From the NCBI GenBank assembly GCA_031289955.1, contig JAITOL010000147.1, positions 1 to 46,336 on the forward strand: 46,336 bases of DNA, read 5' to 3'. This stretch comes from Synergistaceae bacterium. Its GTDB lineage: Bacteria; Synergistota; Synergistia; Synergistales; Synergistaceae. Position 1 is the stretch's first letter; each line of letters starts with the position of its first letter. A program made the position numbers and the translations under genes. Below are positions 32,957 to 40,024 of the stretch, piece after piece. A model generated the notes under the pieces. That model did no database searches and was not told the origin of the DNA. It saw nothing but the letters and a program-made list of their open reading frames with translations.

Positions 32957-32985
32957 AATATAAACCAAGGCAATTCGTATGTCAA
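32957..32985 (-). promoter_or_regulatory. Promoter of the DUF3800 gene
   Basis: TTGACA (32985-32980) and TATATT (32962-32957) on the minus strand, with exactly 17 bases between them: near consensus. The transcript would start near 32950 and carry a leader of about 100 bases. Confidence 0.75.
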
Positions 32986-33047
32986 GGAATAATAGACTGC
33001 TTCTCATTATCCACGAGAATATTTGTATCAATAAAGAACCCTTCCTT

Positions 33048-34406
33048 TTACCGGTCAGGGCCGGCCTCCGGTTCAATTTTGCGCTCGGGTTCAGAGGCCT
33101 GTTCGGGCTCGGTTGTGGGCGTCGGTTCGGGATCGGTTTTTTGTTCCATTTCCGGCGTCGTTTTTTGCTCCGTGTCCTGCCCGGTTTTCCGCGCCGCCGC
33201 AAAGCCGATTATGGCGTTGATTATCTGCTCGGCGTTGTACATTGGCGGAGTATATTGGGGCGGAGAGCCCTCGCTGGGCACTTTGCCCGCGCTTTCGGCG
33301 GCGTGTTCGGGCGCTTGAGACGCTTTGTCGGATTCTGGTGATCCGATTGGTTCGGTGTGCCCAAGCGGTTCCGGCTCTTGAGTGAGTTTCGTGGATTCCA
33401 TGGCGTGTCTGGGGGCTTCGCCCGGCAGAAACAGAGCCTTCATGGTGCGTGAGTCCTCGGGCGTCACATACTCCATCCGCTCCATCTCGTCTATGATGAA
33501 TCCATAGGCTTCGGCGGCGCGCGATGACTTCGGGTCCGCGTCCAGCACGCGGCGCATGCTGTTTTTCGTCTCGGTGAGGACGATCTTGTAGTGCGCCATG
33601 CCGAGCTTTACGTCGTTTCTTATCTGAGCGCGCCGGTTTATGTATTCCGCCACGTCCGTCCGCACCGTATCGATAAACGAGGGCGTGTCGAATTTCGAGT
33701 TCAAAATTCGCGTCAGCCTGTCCATCTCCATGAGGCAGGCCGATTTGTCCCAGTCGTCATCGGCGTCGGGATAGTCAGGGTCGTCGTAGTATTCGTCGTC
33801 GTCCAGGCCCTCCTCTTCGCGGCCCGCCGCCCTGCTCGAAGGCGTTATGAGTATGGACGCTATATACGCGAGATAAACGCACTGCGACAAAAAACCCGGC
33901 ACGCTTTTGAATATAGGGAATATCAGATAGAGCGGATGCACCATGAACATGAATATATCCGGCCCCGGCGTCTTTAAGAGCAGAAAATAAATTCCGGCGC
34001 TCATGGCGGCGACCACTATGATGTTCATTATCGAGGCGAACAGGTAGCAGAGCAGAGTCATGGCCGGCAGCACGATGACTCCGGTCACCGGCTCCCTGTA
34101 GTCGCGCCGCACGACGAACGGAGCGATAAAGAGGACGACCGCCATGACGAGCGGTATCATGAGAAATTCGTTCGGCAGCACTTCGCTCTTCGCCAGGACT
34201 ATATGGGTGTGGCTCTCGATCTCTCCCATATGTTCCATGATATAGGCGAAACCTCTGCGCTCCGAAAGATGCCTGAGAATAGAAGAGCCGATGAACACCC
34301 GATAACGCGTGTCCCACCACGAAAAAAATATGAGCCCCCAGTAGACGAGGTTCGCCACCGGCCAGAAAAAAGCCCTCATAATCGAGACTTCAATTTTATT
34401 GAACAT
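33048..34406 (-). CDS. Unidentified membrane protein with acidic and Pro-Glu-Thr-rich tail
   Basis: A 452-residue protein; I do not recognise a family. The N-terminal 190 residues contain five or six hydrophobic segments (first at residues 12-30, then 75-95, 105-150, 155-190). A very acidic linker follows (GLDDDEYYDDPDYPDADDD, about 205-225), then a soluble helical part to about 345. The last 105 residues are low-complexity, rich in Pro, Glu and Thr with short imperfect repeats such as EQKTTPEMEQKTDPEPT, presumably disordered. ATG at 34406 is used; an internal ATG ten codons on is also possible. Gap to the DUF3800 promoter is small, so it may be independent. Function unknown. Confidence 0.65.
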   Translation of the reverse strand: MFNKIEVSIMRAFFWPVANLVYWGLIFFSWWDTRYRVFIGSSILRHLSERRGFAYIMEHMGEIESHTHIVLAKSEVLPNEFLMIPLVMAVVLFIAPFVVRRDYREPVTGVIVLPAMTLLCYLFASIMNIIVVAAMSAGIYFLLLKTPGPDIFMFMVHPLYLIFPIFKSVPGFLSQCVYLAYIASILITPSSRAAGREEEGLDDDEYYDDPDYPDADDDWDKSACLMEMDRLTRILNSKFDTPSFIDTVRTDVAEYINRRAQIRNDVKLGMAHYKIVLTETKNSMRRVLDADPKSSRAAEAYGFIIDEMERMEYVTPEDSRTMKALFLPGEAPRHAMESTKLTQEPEPLGHTEPIGSPESDKASQAPEHAAESAGKVPSEGSPPQYTPPMYNAEQIINAIIGFAAARKTGQDTEQKTTPEMEQKTDPEPTPTTEPEQASEPERKIEPEAGPDR

Positions 34407-34536
34407 TCAGGCTGTTATCACTCTCTATCCCCGGCTAATCCGCCGAATTTTCGTTTTCTCGTCATGTTTATTATAAAGCGTTGTATTTACCATTATCAAG
34501 CATAAATTCCATCTTCGCTATAATTTATTATATGAG

Positions 34537-34589
34537 TATCAAGTTCACGGATAGACAAGATACATATCTATCCTACAGACAACTTGATA
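34537..34589. repeat. Nested inverted repeat in an AT-rich gap
   Basis: TATCAAGTT (34537-34545) pairs with AACTTGATA (34581-34589), and inside them GGATAG (34549-34554) with CTATCC (34568-34573). This could be a small cruciform, an operator or the end of a lost element. It stands in the 34407-34704 gap; no gene is visible there. Confidence 0.4.
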
Positions 34590-34656
34590 ATCATAATTTA
34601 TTATATCCGCAATATCGAAAAAGTGAGGGGATCGTACCAGTTGCGCAAGATTGTCC

Positions 34657-34686
34657 CGCAAAGACGGCATTACGCGCGTCTTTGCG
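34657..34686. repeat. Palindromic member of the dispersed repeat family
   Basis: CGCAAAGACG (34657-34666) and CGTCTTTGCG (34677-34686) form a perfect 10-bp stem with a 10-base loop, using the same core as the copies at 31890 and 44595-44830. It lies just behind the ABC permease gene and could also act as an operon-end hairpin. Confidence 0.6.
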
Positions 34687-34704
34687 AGGAAGCCGCCGGC
34701 CTTA

Positions 34705-35496
34705 TTACTCCCCTATCCTGATCTCCTGTTTCCAGGACGTGAAAAAGAGCTCCATCGAATATAGGGCGTAGTTGAGGCCCAGGCCGAGGATGGCGAGGCA
34801 GATGATGCCGGCGTACATTTCGGGGATATTGAAGGTCTCCTGCGAGTAGAGGACAAGATATCCCAATCCGGAGTTCGCCCCGATCATCTCGGCCGCGACC
34901 ACAGCCATGACGCAGCAACCGCCCCCGAGACGGACGCCGGTGAATATCTCAGGGGCGGCGGCGGGCAGGATGATCCGACGGAAAATAAACGCGCGGGAGG
35001 CCCCCATCGACTTCGCGGACTGTATCAACACCTTGTCGACATTCTTCACTCCGTTGCTCGTGTTGAGCAGAACCGGCCAGAGCGACGCCCAGAATATTAT
35101 GATCGTCTTGGAGAGCTCGCTCAGGCCGAAAAGGAGGATGAAGACGGGAAAGAGGGCGAACGCCGACATCTGGCGGAATGCCTGAAAAAGGAGATCGAGA
35201 CGACGTTCCACGCCCCTGAAATATCCTATGAAAAGGCCGAAGACGACGCCGACCGCCACCGACAGCAGGAGGCCGAGCATGATCCTCTGGAGGCTTATGG
35301 CGAAATGACGAAACAGCTCTCCGCGATAAGCGAGGAGATAGATGGCCCGAAAGACGGCGGACGGAGGGCTCATAAAGGTTTGGCGCACCCATCCGAGCCT
35401 CGGCGCGGCCTCCCACAGGATCAAAAACAGAAACAGGCCCATGCCCCGGGTAAAAATATCGTTTAAGTTGGCCGCCGATGCCCTGAGGAAATTCAT
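34705..35496 (-). CDS. ABC importer permease, nitrate/sulfonate/taurine type
   Basis: A 263-residue inner-membrane permease of the SsuC/TauC/NrtB type with about six hydrophobic segments. The EAA loop that contacts the ATPase is seen as SAKSMGASRAFIFRRIILPA near residue 165 (family: EaArslGas.w..f..v.lPaa.P.i..glr). It should form a dimer passing a small organosulfur, pyrimidine or nitrate-like solute. The start overlaps the ATPase stop as ATGA (35496-35493). The dispersed palindrome lies nine bases after the stop. The substrate cannot be assigned. Confidence 0.9.
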   Translation of the reverse strand: MNFLRASAANLNDIFTRGMGLFLFLILWEAAPRLGWVRQTFMSPPSAVFRAIYLLAYRGELFRHFAISLQRIMLGLLLSVAVGVVFGLFIGYFRGVERRLDLLFQAFRQMSAFALFPVFILLFGLSELSKTIIIFWASLWPVLLNTSNGVKNVDKVLIQSAKSMGASRAFIFRRIILPAAAPEIFTGVRLGGGCCVMAVVAAEMIGANSGLGYLVLYSQETFNIPEMYAGIICLAILGLGLNYALYSMELFFTSWKQEIRIGE

Positions 35497-36311
35497 GCCG
35501 TCATCAGCCCGCCGGGCAGCAAAGCGTTCACCTTTTGAACCTCTTCCTTGAGGAGCCCCCAGGCGTTCTGCCTTATCCTGGCGAAATCGATGGAGCCGCG
35601 AATTTCCTCAGTTCTCGGGCGGGGTATGTCTATGTCTATGATCTCCTTGATGCGGCCGGTTCGGGCCGTCATTATCGCGACCCGGTCCGACAAGAGGATA
35701 GCCTCGTCGATGCTGTGGGTGACGAAGATGATCGTCTTTTTGTCCGCCTCCCATATTCGCAGCAGCTCGATCTGCATCAGTTCCCTCGTCTGGGCGTCGA
35801 GAGCCGCGAAGGGCTCGTCCATCAAAAGCAGGTTCGGACGATACGCCAGCACCCTCGCTATGGCTACCCTCTGCCGCATCCCGCCTGAGAGCTGATGGGG
35901 GTATTGATTCGCGAAATTGGAGAGGCCTACCATCTCCAGATAGTGACGGGCTATCTCCCTCCGTCCTCTTCTATTTATATTGCGTATTTCGAGGCCGACC
36001 TCCAAATTTTCGAGCACGGTCCGCCAGGGCAGCAGGGCATAGCTCTGAAAAACCATGCCCCGGTCGAAACTGCGTTTTTTGAGCGGTTCCTGATCGACCA
36101 AAATTTCCCCTCGGTCGAAATCGTCCAGCCCGGCGAGTATGTTGAGGAAGGTCGACTTCCCGCAGCCGCTCGGCCCAAGGATGGAGAAAAACTCTCCCTC
36201 CAGTATATCGAGGTCGAAGCTGTCGAGCACCGAAAGAGTGTCCTTCCCTCCGCGATCATTCTTTACGTTGAACTCCCGGCAGAGCCGCCGTGCCTGGACT
36301 TTTATCTTCAT
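35493..36311 (-). CDS. ABC importer ATPase, nitrate/sulfonate/taurine type
   Basis: A 272-residue ATPase of the SsuB/TauB/NrtD group. Walker A is GPSGCGKST near residue 43; the signature is LSGGMRQRVAIARVLA near 140; Walker B is LLLMDEPFAALD near 162; the switch histidine is in FVTHSIDEAI near 200. The order matches the usual importer ATPase. It powers the adjacent permease. It starts six bases after the receptor gene and overlaps the permease start by four bases (ATGA), so the three form an operon with the order receptor, ATPase, permease. Confidence 0.95.
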   Translation of the reverse strand: MKIKVQARRLCREFNVKNDRGGKDTLSVLDSFDLDILEGEFFSILGPSGCGKSTFLNILAGLDDFDRGEILVDQEPLKKRSFDRGMVFQSYALLPWRTVLENLEVGLEIRNINRRGRREIARHYLEMVGLSNFANQYPHQLSGGMRQRVAIARVLAYRPNLLLMDEPFAALDAQTRELMQIELLRIWEADKKTIIFVTHSIDEAILLSDRVAIMTARTGRIKEIIDIDIPRPRTEEIRGSIDFARIRQNAWGLLKEEVQKVNALLPGGLMTA

Positions 36312-36317
36312 TAAGAT

Positions 36318-37295
36318 CTACTTCTTGTTTGCCGGATTGTAGTCGTTGGTAAAGACCTGGGCCAAAGCGACCTGCCCCTCGGTCAGTTTGTTCTCCGCAG
36401 TCAGCCTGTCGAGCCAATATTGAATCTCCGGGGTCGGCACAATCTGATCCGGATAGAACTCGAACATCTCGGCCTCCTCGATCTTGAAGCCGAATCGCTT
36501 CGCCATGAGGGCGCGGGCTTCCTCGGGGTGCTCGTTGTTCCACCGCGCGGCACGGGAGAGAATATCCGTAAGCTCCGCCACGGCCTCAGGATTCTTGCGG
36601 AGGAACTCGCCGTTGATGCTGTAAGGGCACATGCCGCTCAGCCCGCCGTCTATGTTGTAGTCGCTGAAAAGCAGCTTGAACTCCTTTGTGTTGGCGCTGG
36701 CGCGTCCCGACGACAACGGGTGAATAATGGCGATGTCCGTGTCCCCGCGCAGCAGCGGAACTTCCTGCTGGCTGTCCGGCGCGGTCGTCATCTTGATCGT
36801 CGACGAATCGAGCCCGTTGTCCTGAAGATATTTCTTCGTAACGTACTCGGAACACGCTCCGAAACTGTTTATGCCGAGAGTTTTGCCCTCGAAATCCTTT
36901 ATTGACGCGATCTTTGAATCGGCCCGGACGAAATACTTCATGTGGGGATTTTTTTCGGTCGATTTGCTGCCGGCCGCGAAGATTGTGATGTCGGCGCCGC
37001 TCGCTATCGCTGCGATGACGAGGGGGGTATGCCTGTTAGCGACATCGAGGTTGCCGTTCGCCACCGATGGAATCATCTGACCGGCGGCTATCTCTCCGAC
37101 GTACTTTGGGCGTATCCCGGCGTCCTTGAAGTAGCCGAGGTCGTCCGCCAGATAGATGAGGTCGTAATAAACCCACTCCGGATATTTGAACTCGACGACG
37201 GCCTCAGCCCTATTGCCGGGCAACGCGAGTGCAAATATCGACAACAGCAGTCCAACGTATATGATCTTGCGGAAACTCATGTTCGTACAACTCAT
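36318..37295 (-). CDS. ABC importer solute receptor, NMT1/THI5 (SsuA-like) type
   Basis: About 325 residues, exported: MSCTNMSFRKIIYVGLLLSI begins a signal peptide ending near AEA (residue 31). The mature part starts VVEFKYPEWVYYDLIYLADD, then the family strand YFKDAGIRPKYVGEIAAGQ (NMT1/THI5: laGyFkdeGldVe...ggg). Central YFVRADSKIASIKDFEGKT and LGINSFGACSEYVTKKYL match the ligand-binding cleft of SsuA/TauA-type receptors. The ATG at 37295 has GAGGAGG about eight bases ahead; an ATG 21 codons upstream lacks one. The ligand is unknown (sulfonate, thiamine precursor and amino-acid-like options remain). First gene of its operon. Confidence 0.88.
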   Translation of the reverse strand: MSCTNMSFRKIIYVGLLLSIFALALPGNRAEAVVEFKYPEWVYYDLIYLADDLGYFKDAGIRPKYVGEIAAGQMIPSVANGNLDVANRHTPLVIAAIASGADITIFAAGSKSTEKNPHMKYFVRADSKIASIKDFEGKTLGINSFGACSEYVTKKYLQDNGLDSSTIKMTTAPDSQQEVPLLRGDTDIAIIHPLSSGRASANTKEFKLLFSDYNIDGGLSGMCPYSINGEFLRKNPEAVAELTDILSRAARWNNEHPEEARALMAKRFGFKIEEAEMFEFYPDQIVPTPEIQYWLDRLTAENKLTEGQVALAQVFTNDYNPANKK

Positions 37296-37444
37296 AATTT
37301 TTCCTCCTCTATGATGTATCCTCTCAAAGCCCCCGCGATTCGGGGCGCCAGGCGTCAATTGTTACAGGCGTAATCCCGGCGGAATCTACATCGAACCGTA
37401 CTGCGGCCCAGCCTTCGCGATCCATAAATTATCAGCATCTATAA

Positions 37445-37495
37445 ATACCCCCTTTCATATAATACATAGCATTTTAATATGGATTATAGGGGTAT
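37445..37495. promoter_or_regulatory. Inverted repeat overlapping the transcription start of the ABC importer operon
   Basis: ATACCCC (37445-37451) plus ATAAT (37459-37463) mirror ATTAT (37483-37487) plus GGGGTAT (37489-37495). The right arm touches the -10 box and start site of the minus-strand promoter, as an operator would. Closer to the gene, GCCCC/GGGGC at 37329-37346 gives a small leader hairpin. Confidence 0.45.
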
Positions 37496-37522
37496 ATTAC
37501 CATAGTCCTTCTTTAGTGTCAA
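37494..37522 (-). promoter_or_regulatory. Promoter of the ABC importer operon
   Basis: TTGACA (37522-37517) and TAATAT (37499-37494) on the minus strand are exactly 17 bases apart. The transcript would begin near 37487 and have a leader of about 190 bases before the receptor gene. I see no known riboswitch in that leader. Confidence 0.78.
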
Positions 37523-37590
37523 AAAGTAATGACCATGCGATGGCAAGCGTGATATGCCGGTCGGCGCCGAGGGTTAAATTAGTTGAGCTA

Positions 37591-38535
37591 TCACCTGTCG
37601 AAGAAGTATTTTTCTGCGCCCGGGTGCATCGGTATAGACATACCGTCCAGGGCCGATTTGTCGTTCAGGAGAGCAGCCTCCGCGCTGATTTTGGCTATCT
37701 CGGCGCGGGATTCAAAAAGTATTTTCAATAAATCGGCAACAACCTGAGGGCTGAGTTTGTCGCTGACGGCCAGGGAGGCTTTCACCGCGACAGTCTCCGC
37801 CTCTTCATCCATGCCGGGATAAACGCCGCTTGGGATTATTTGCCGCGAATAGTATGGATATTGGCGTATGAGGGTTCTTGCGTGGGCGTCTCCTATATTT
37901 AAAAGGCGAACCTCGCCGTCCGCGGAGAGCTCGCTTATCGCCGGAGTGGGAACGCCGGCAGTGCAGAAGAACGCGTCTATTTTGCCCTCCCGAAACGCCG
38001 TCACCGAGGCGCCGAAGCTCAGATGGTCGACGTCGACGTCGGCATACGATATTCCGTACGCGCCGAGTATCTGAAGCGCGTTGAGCTCCGTCCCACTCCC
38101 CTCGTCTCCCAACGATACCCGCCGTCCCTTGAGATCGGGAATACCGGCGATGTCACGCCTCGCCACGATCTGACACGCTTCGGGGTAAAGGCACACGGCT
38201 GCGGAAAAATCCTTGAACCCGCCCTCCGTCGAAAAGATATTGATCCCCTCGTGGGCGTACGCCATGATATCGTTCTGCGCGAACGCTATGTCGGCCCTGC
38301 CGCTTCGCAGTATTCGGATATTGTCGACCGATCCGCCGCTTTGAATAGTGACGACCGGTATGTTCATCCGGCGCTCCAATATATCGGCCAGCGCGTTTCC
38401 GTAAGCGTAGTAGACGCCAGACTCGCCTCCGGTAGCTATCCTGATCCTCTGGGGACGCTCGTTTGGGGCAAAAATTTTGTATCCTATAAGAAACGCGATG
38501 ACTAACACGCCGAAAGCGACGAAACGTTTACGCAT
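37591..38535 (-). CDS. TAXI-family solute receptor without TRAP permease
   Basis: About 314 residues with an N-terminal signal or anchor (MRKRFVAFGVLVIAFLIGY). It bears the TAXI signature IRIATGGESGVYYAYGNALA near residues 32-51 and the strand DIAFAQNDIMAYAHEG near 85; GRRVSLGDEGSGTELNALQI near 135 marks the domain crossing, and IPMHPGAEKYF the C-terminus, as in the first TAXI protein of this window. No TRAP permease is adjacent: it follows gltS at a gap of a few bases on the same strand. The ATG at 38535 or a GTG at 38544 may be used. It may serve the distant permease at 24956, or be a binding or sensory partner of GltS. Confidence 0.85.
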   Translation of the reverse strand: MRKRFVAFGVLVIAFLIGYKIFAPNERPQRIRIATGGESGVYYAYGNALADILERRMNIPVVTIQSGGSVDNIRILRSGRADIAFAQNDIMAYAHEGINIFSTEGGFKDFSAAVCLYPEACQIVARRDIAGIPDLKGRRVSLGDEGSGTELNALQILGAYGISYADVDVDHLSFGASVTAFREGKIDAFFCTAGVPTPAISELSADGEVRLLNIGDAHARTLIRQYPYYSRQIIPSGVYPGMDEEAETVAVKASLAVSDKLSPQVVADLLKILFESRAEIAKISAEAALLNDKSALDGMSIPMHPGAEKYFFDR

Positions 38536-38545
38536 AGCCCTCACC

Positions 38546-39832
38546 CTACCTTAAAAATCCTGTAATCGCGGCGATAACTGTGGCGTTTGAGATATCAGCC
38601 AGAAACGCGCCGACGATGGGTACCACAAAAAAAGCCTTTTCGGACGGGCCGTATTTGTTCGTGATCGCCTGCATACAGACGAGCGCGTTCGGGGTGGCGC
38701 CGAGGCCGAACCCGATGAGCCCGCTCGCCATGACCGTGGAATCGTAGTTTTTCCCAAAAGGCAAAAAGACGAGAAAGTACGCGATAAGGACGATCAGAAT
38801 GACCTGCGCCGTCATCATGATGACGAGAGGCAGGGCCAAATTCGCGAGCTGTCCTAATTGCAGCGAATTTATGGCCATTGTGATAAAGAGTTCGAGAGCT
38901 ATGTCCCCTATCATCCCGACGCTTTTGGAGTCGATAGCGAACAGCTCGGTTTTGTCGCCGATGTTGCGTATGAGAATGGCTACGATCATGGCGCCGAGGT
39001 ATGGAGGCAGCGTGACGCCGGCCTTCTTCAGGTGATAGCTCACAGCCGAGCCGAATCCGGCCGCGACGAGTATCCACGACAGGTTCTTCATGAGATGAGG
39101 ACCGGAAACCTTGTGCTCGCCCTCCTCTTCTTTTTCCTTGGCTCTCCCCTGCGCGAAATCGCCGACTTCCTCGAGCACTGCGTCCTCATTCACGTCGATG
39201 GAGGGGATATTCTCTACATGACTGTTGGGAGTCGCCAGATTGCGTATTTTTATGATCATCTCGCCGACGGGGCCGCCGACGATGGAGCCGGCCACCATGC
39301 CGAACGTTGCGCATGCTATGGCGGCGCTCAATGCGCCGGAGATTCCATATTCATCCTCGAACAGCGCTCCGAAAGCGCCTGCGGTGCCAAGACCGCCTAT
39401 CATGGGAACGGATCCTCCGATTATCCCCATGAGGGGATTCAGGCCGAAAGCGGAGGCGACCGGGACGCCGACGGCGTTCTGCAGCACGGAGACGAGCGTC
39501 GACACGCCCCAGAAGGCGACGACCATGACGCCGCCCCTCAAAACCAGCTTGTAGCTGGCGTTCATGCCCACGGTGCAGAAAAAGCAGATCATAAAGACGG
39601 TTTGAAGCGTGCCGTCGAAAGCGAAACTGGCGACGCCGCGAGCCTGGAGGATGGCGGTTATGATCGCGACTGTGAGACCGCCCACAGCCGGGGCGGGAAT
39701 GGAGTACTTGACGAGCGCCGGTATCCTCGACCTCATCCAGACGCCGAAATAATACATAATGGCGCCAAGGGCGGCCGATTGAAGCATATCGAACTTAAAC
39801 TGCCACATTCCATCTACGAGTATTCTTTCCAT
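38546..39832 (-). CDS. gltS: Sodium:glutamate symporter, GltS family
   Basis: A 428-residue inner-membrane protein with about 10-12 hydrophobic segments. GltS-family features: ALGAIMYYFGVWMRSRIPAL near residue 25 (family: l..G..l......l....IP.pv.GG), IPAPAVGGL, and two re-entrant loops with GGSVPMIGGLGTAGAFGALF near 140 and ASGLIGFGLGATPNALVCMQ near 375. These carry glutamate in with Na+. It lies a few bases from a TAXI receptor gene, an unusual link. Its start ATG has GAGGTG about eight bases ahead, and a near-consensus promoter lies 50-80 bases upstream. A long acidic loop (about residues 215-245) is charged and probably cytosolic. Confidence 0.9.
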   Translation of the reverse strand: MERILVDGMWQFKFDMLQSAALGAIMYYFGVWMRSRIPALVKYSIPAPAVGGLTVAIITAILQARGVASFAFDGTLQTVFMICFFCTVGMNASYKLVLRGGVMVVAFWGVSTLVSVLQNAVGVPVASAFGLNPLMGIIGGSVPMIGGLGTAGAFGALFEDEYGISGALSAAIACATFGMVAGSIVGGPVGEMIIKIRNLATPNSHVENIPSIDVNEDAVLEEVGDFAQGRAKEKEEEGEHKVSGPHLMKNLSWILVAAGFGSAVSYHLKKAGVTLPPYLGAMIVAILIRNIGDKTELFAIDSKSVGMIGDIALELFITMAINSLQLGQLANLALPLVIMMTAQVILIVLIAYFLVFLPFGKNYDSTVMASGLIGFGLGATPNALVCMQAITNKYGPSEKAFFVVPIVGAFLADISNATVIAAITGFLR

Positions 39833-39879
39833 CCGTATAACACCTCGCCGTTGACTATGTATGTGTTTATTGCAATTTA

Positions 39880-39908
39880 AGTATAGCCTACGAATTGCGT
39901 TGTTACAA
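39880..39908 (-). promoter_or_regulatory. Promoter of the gltS-TAXI operon
   Basis: TTGTAA (39908-39903) and TATACT (39885-39880) on the minus strand are 17 bases apart; the transcript would begin near 39873, about 40 bases before the gltS ATG. An ATTGCAAT palindrome lies just after the -10 box. Nothing else is seen in 39833-40024. Confidence 0.72.
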
Positions 39909-40024
39909 GCTTTTATACAATGCCGCGAGGAAAGAAACAGTGATTTTGCGGAGTCATGAAAATGAATCGGGCGGATACGGTCAGGCGTATTACGGCGGTC
40001 TTCTGACGCGCGCTATGGAGTGCC

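Noticed and set aside
37296-37487. TPP or similar riboswitch in the leader of the NMT1/THI5-type receptor gene
   Set aside because: The conserved CTGAGA and ACCTGATCTGG blocks of the TPP aptamer are not there; only a small GC hairpin is visible.
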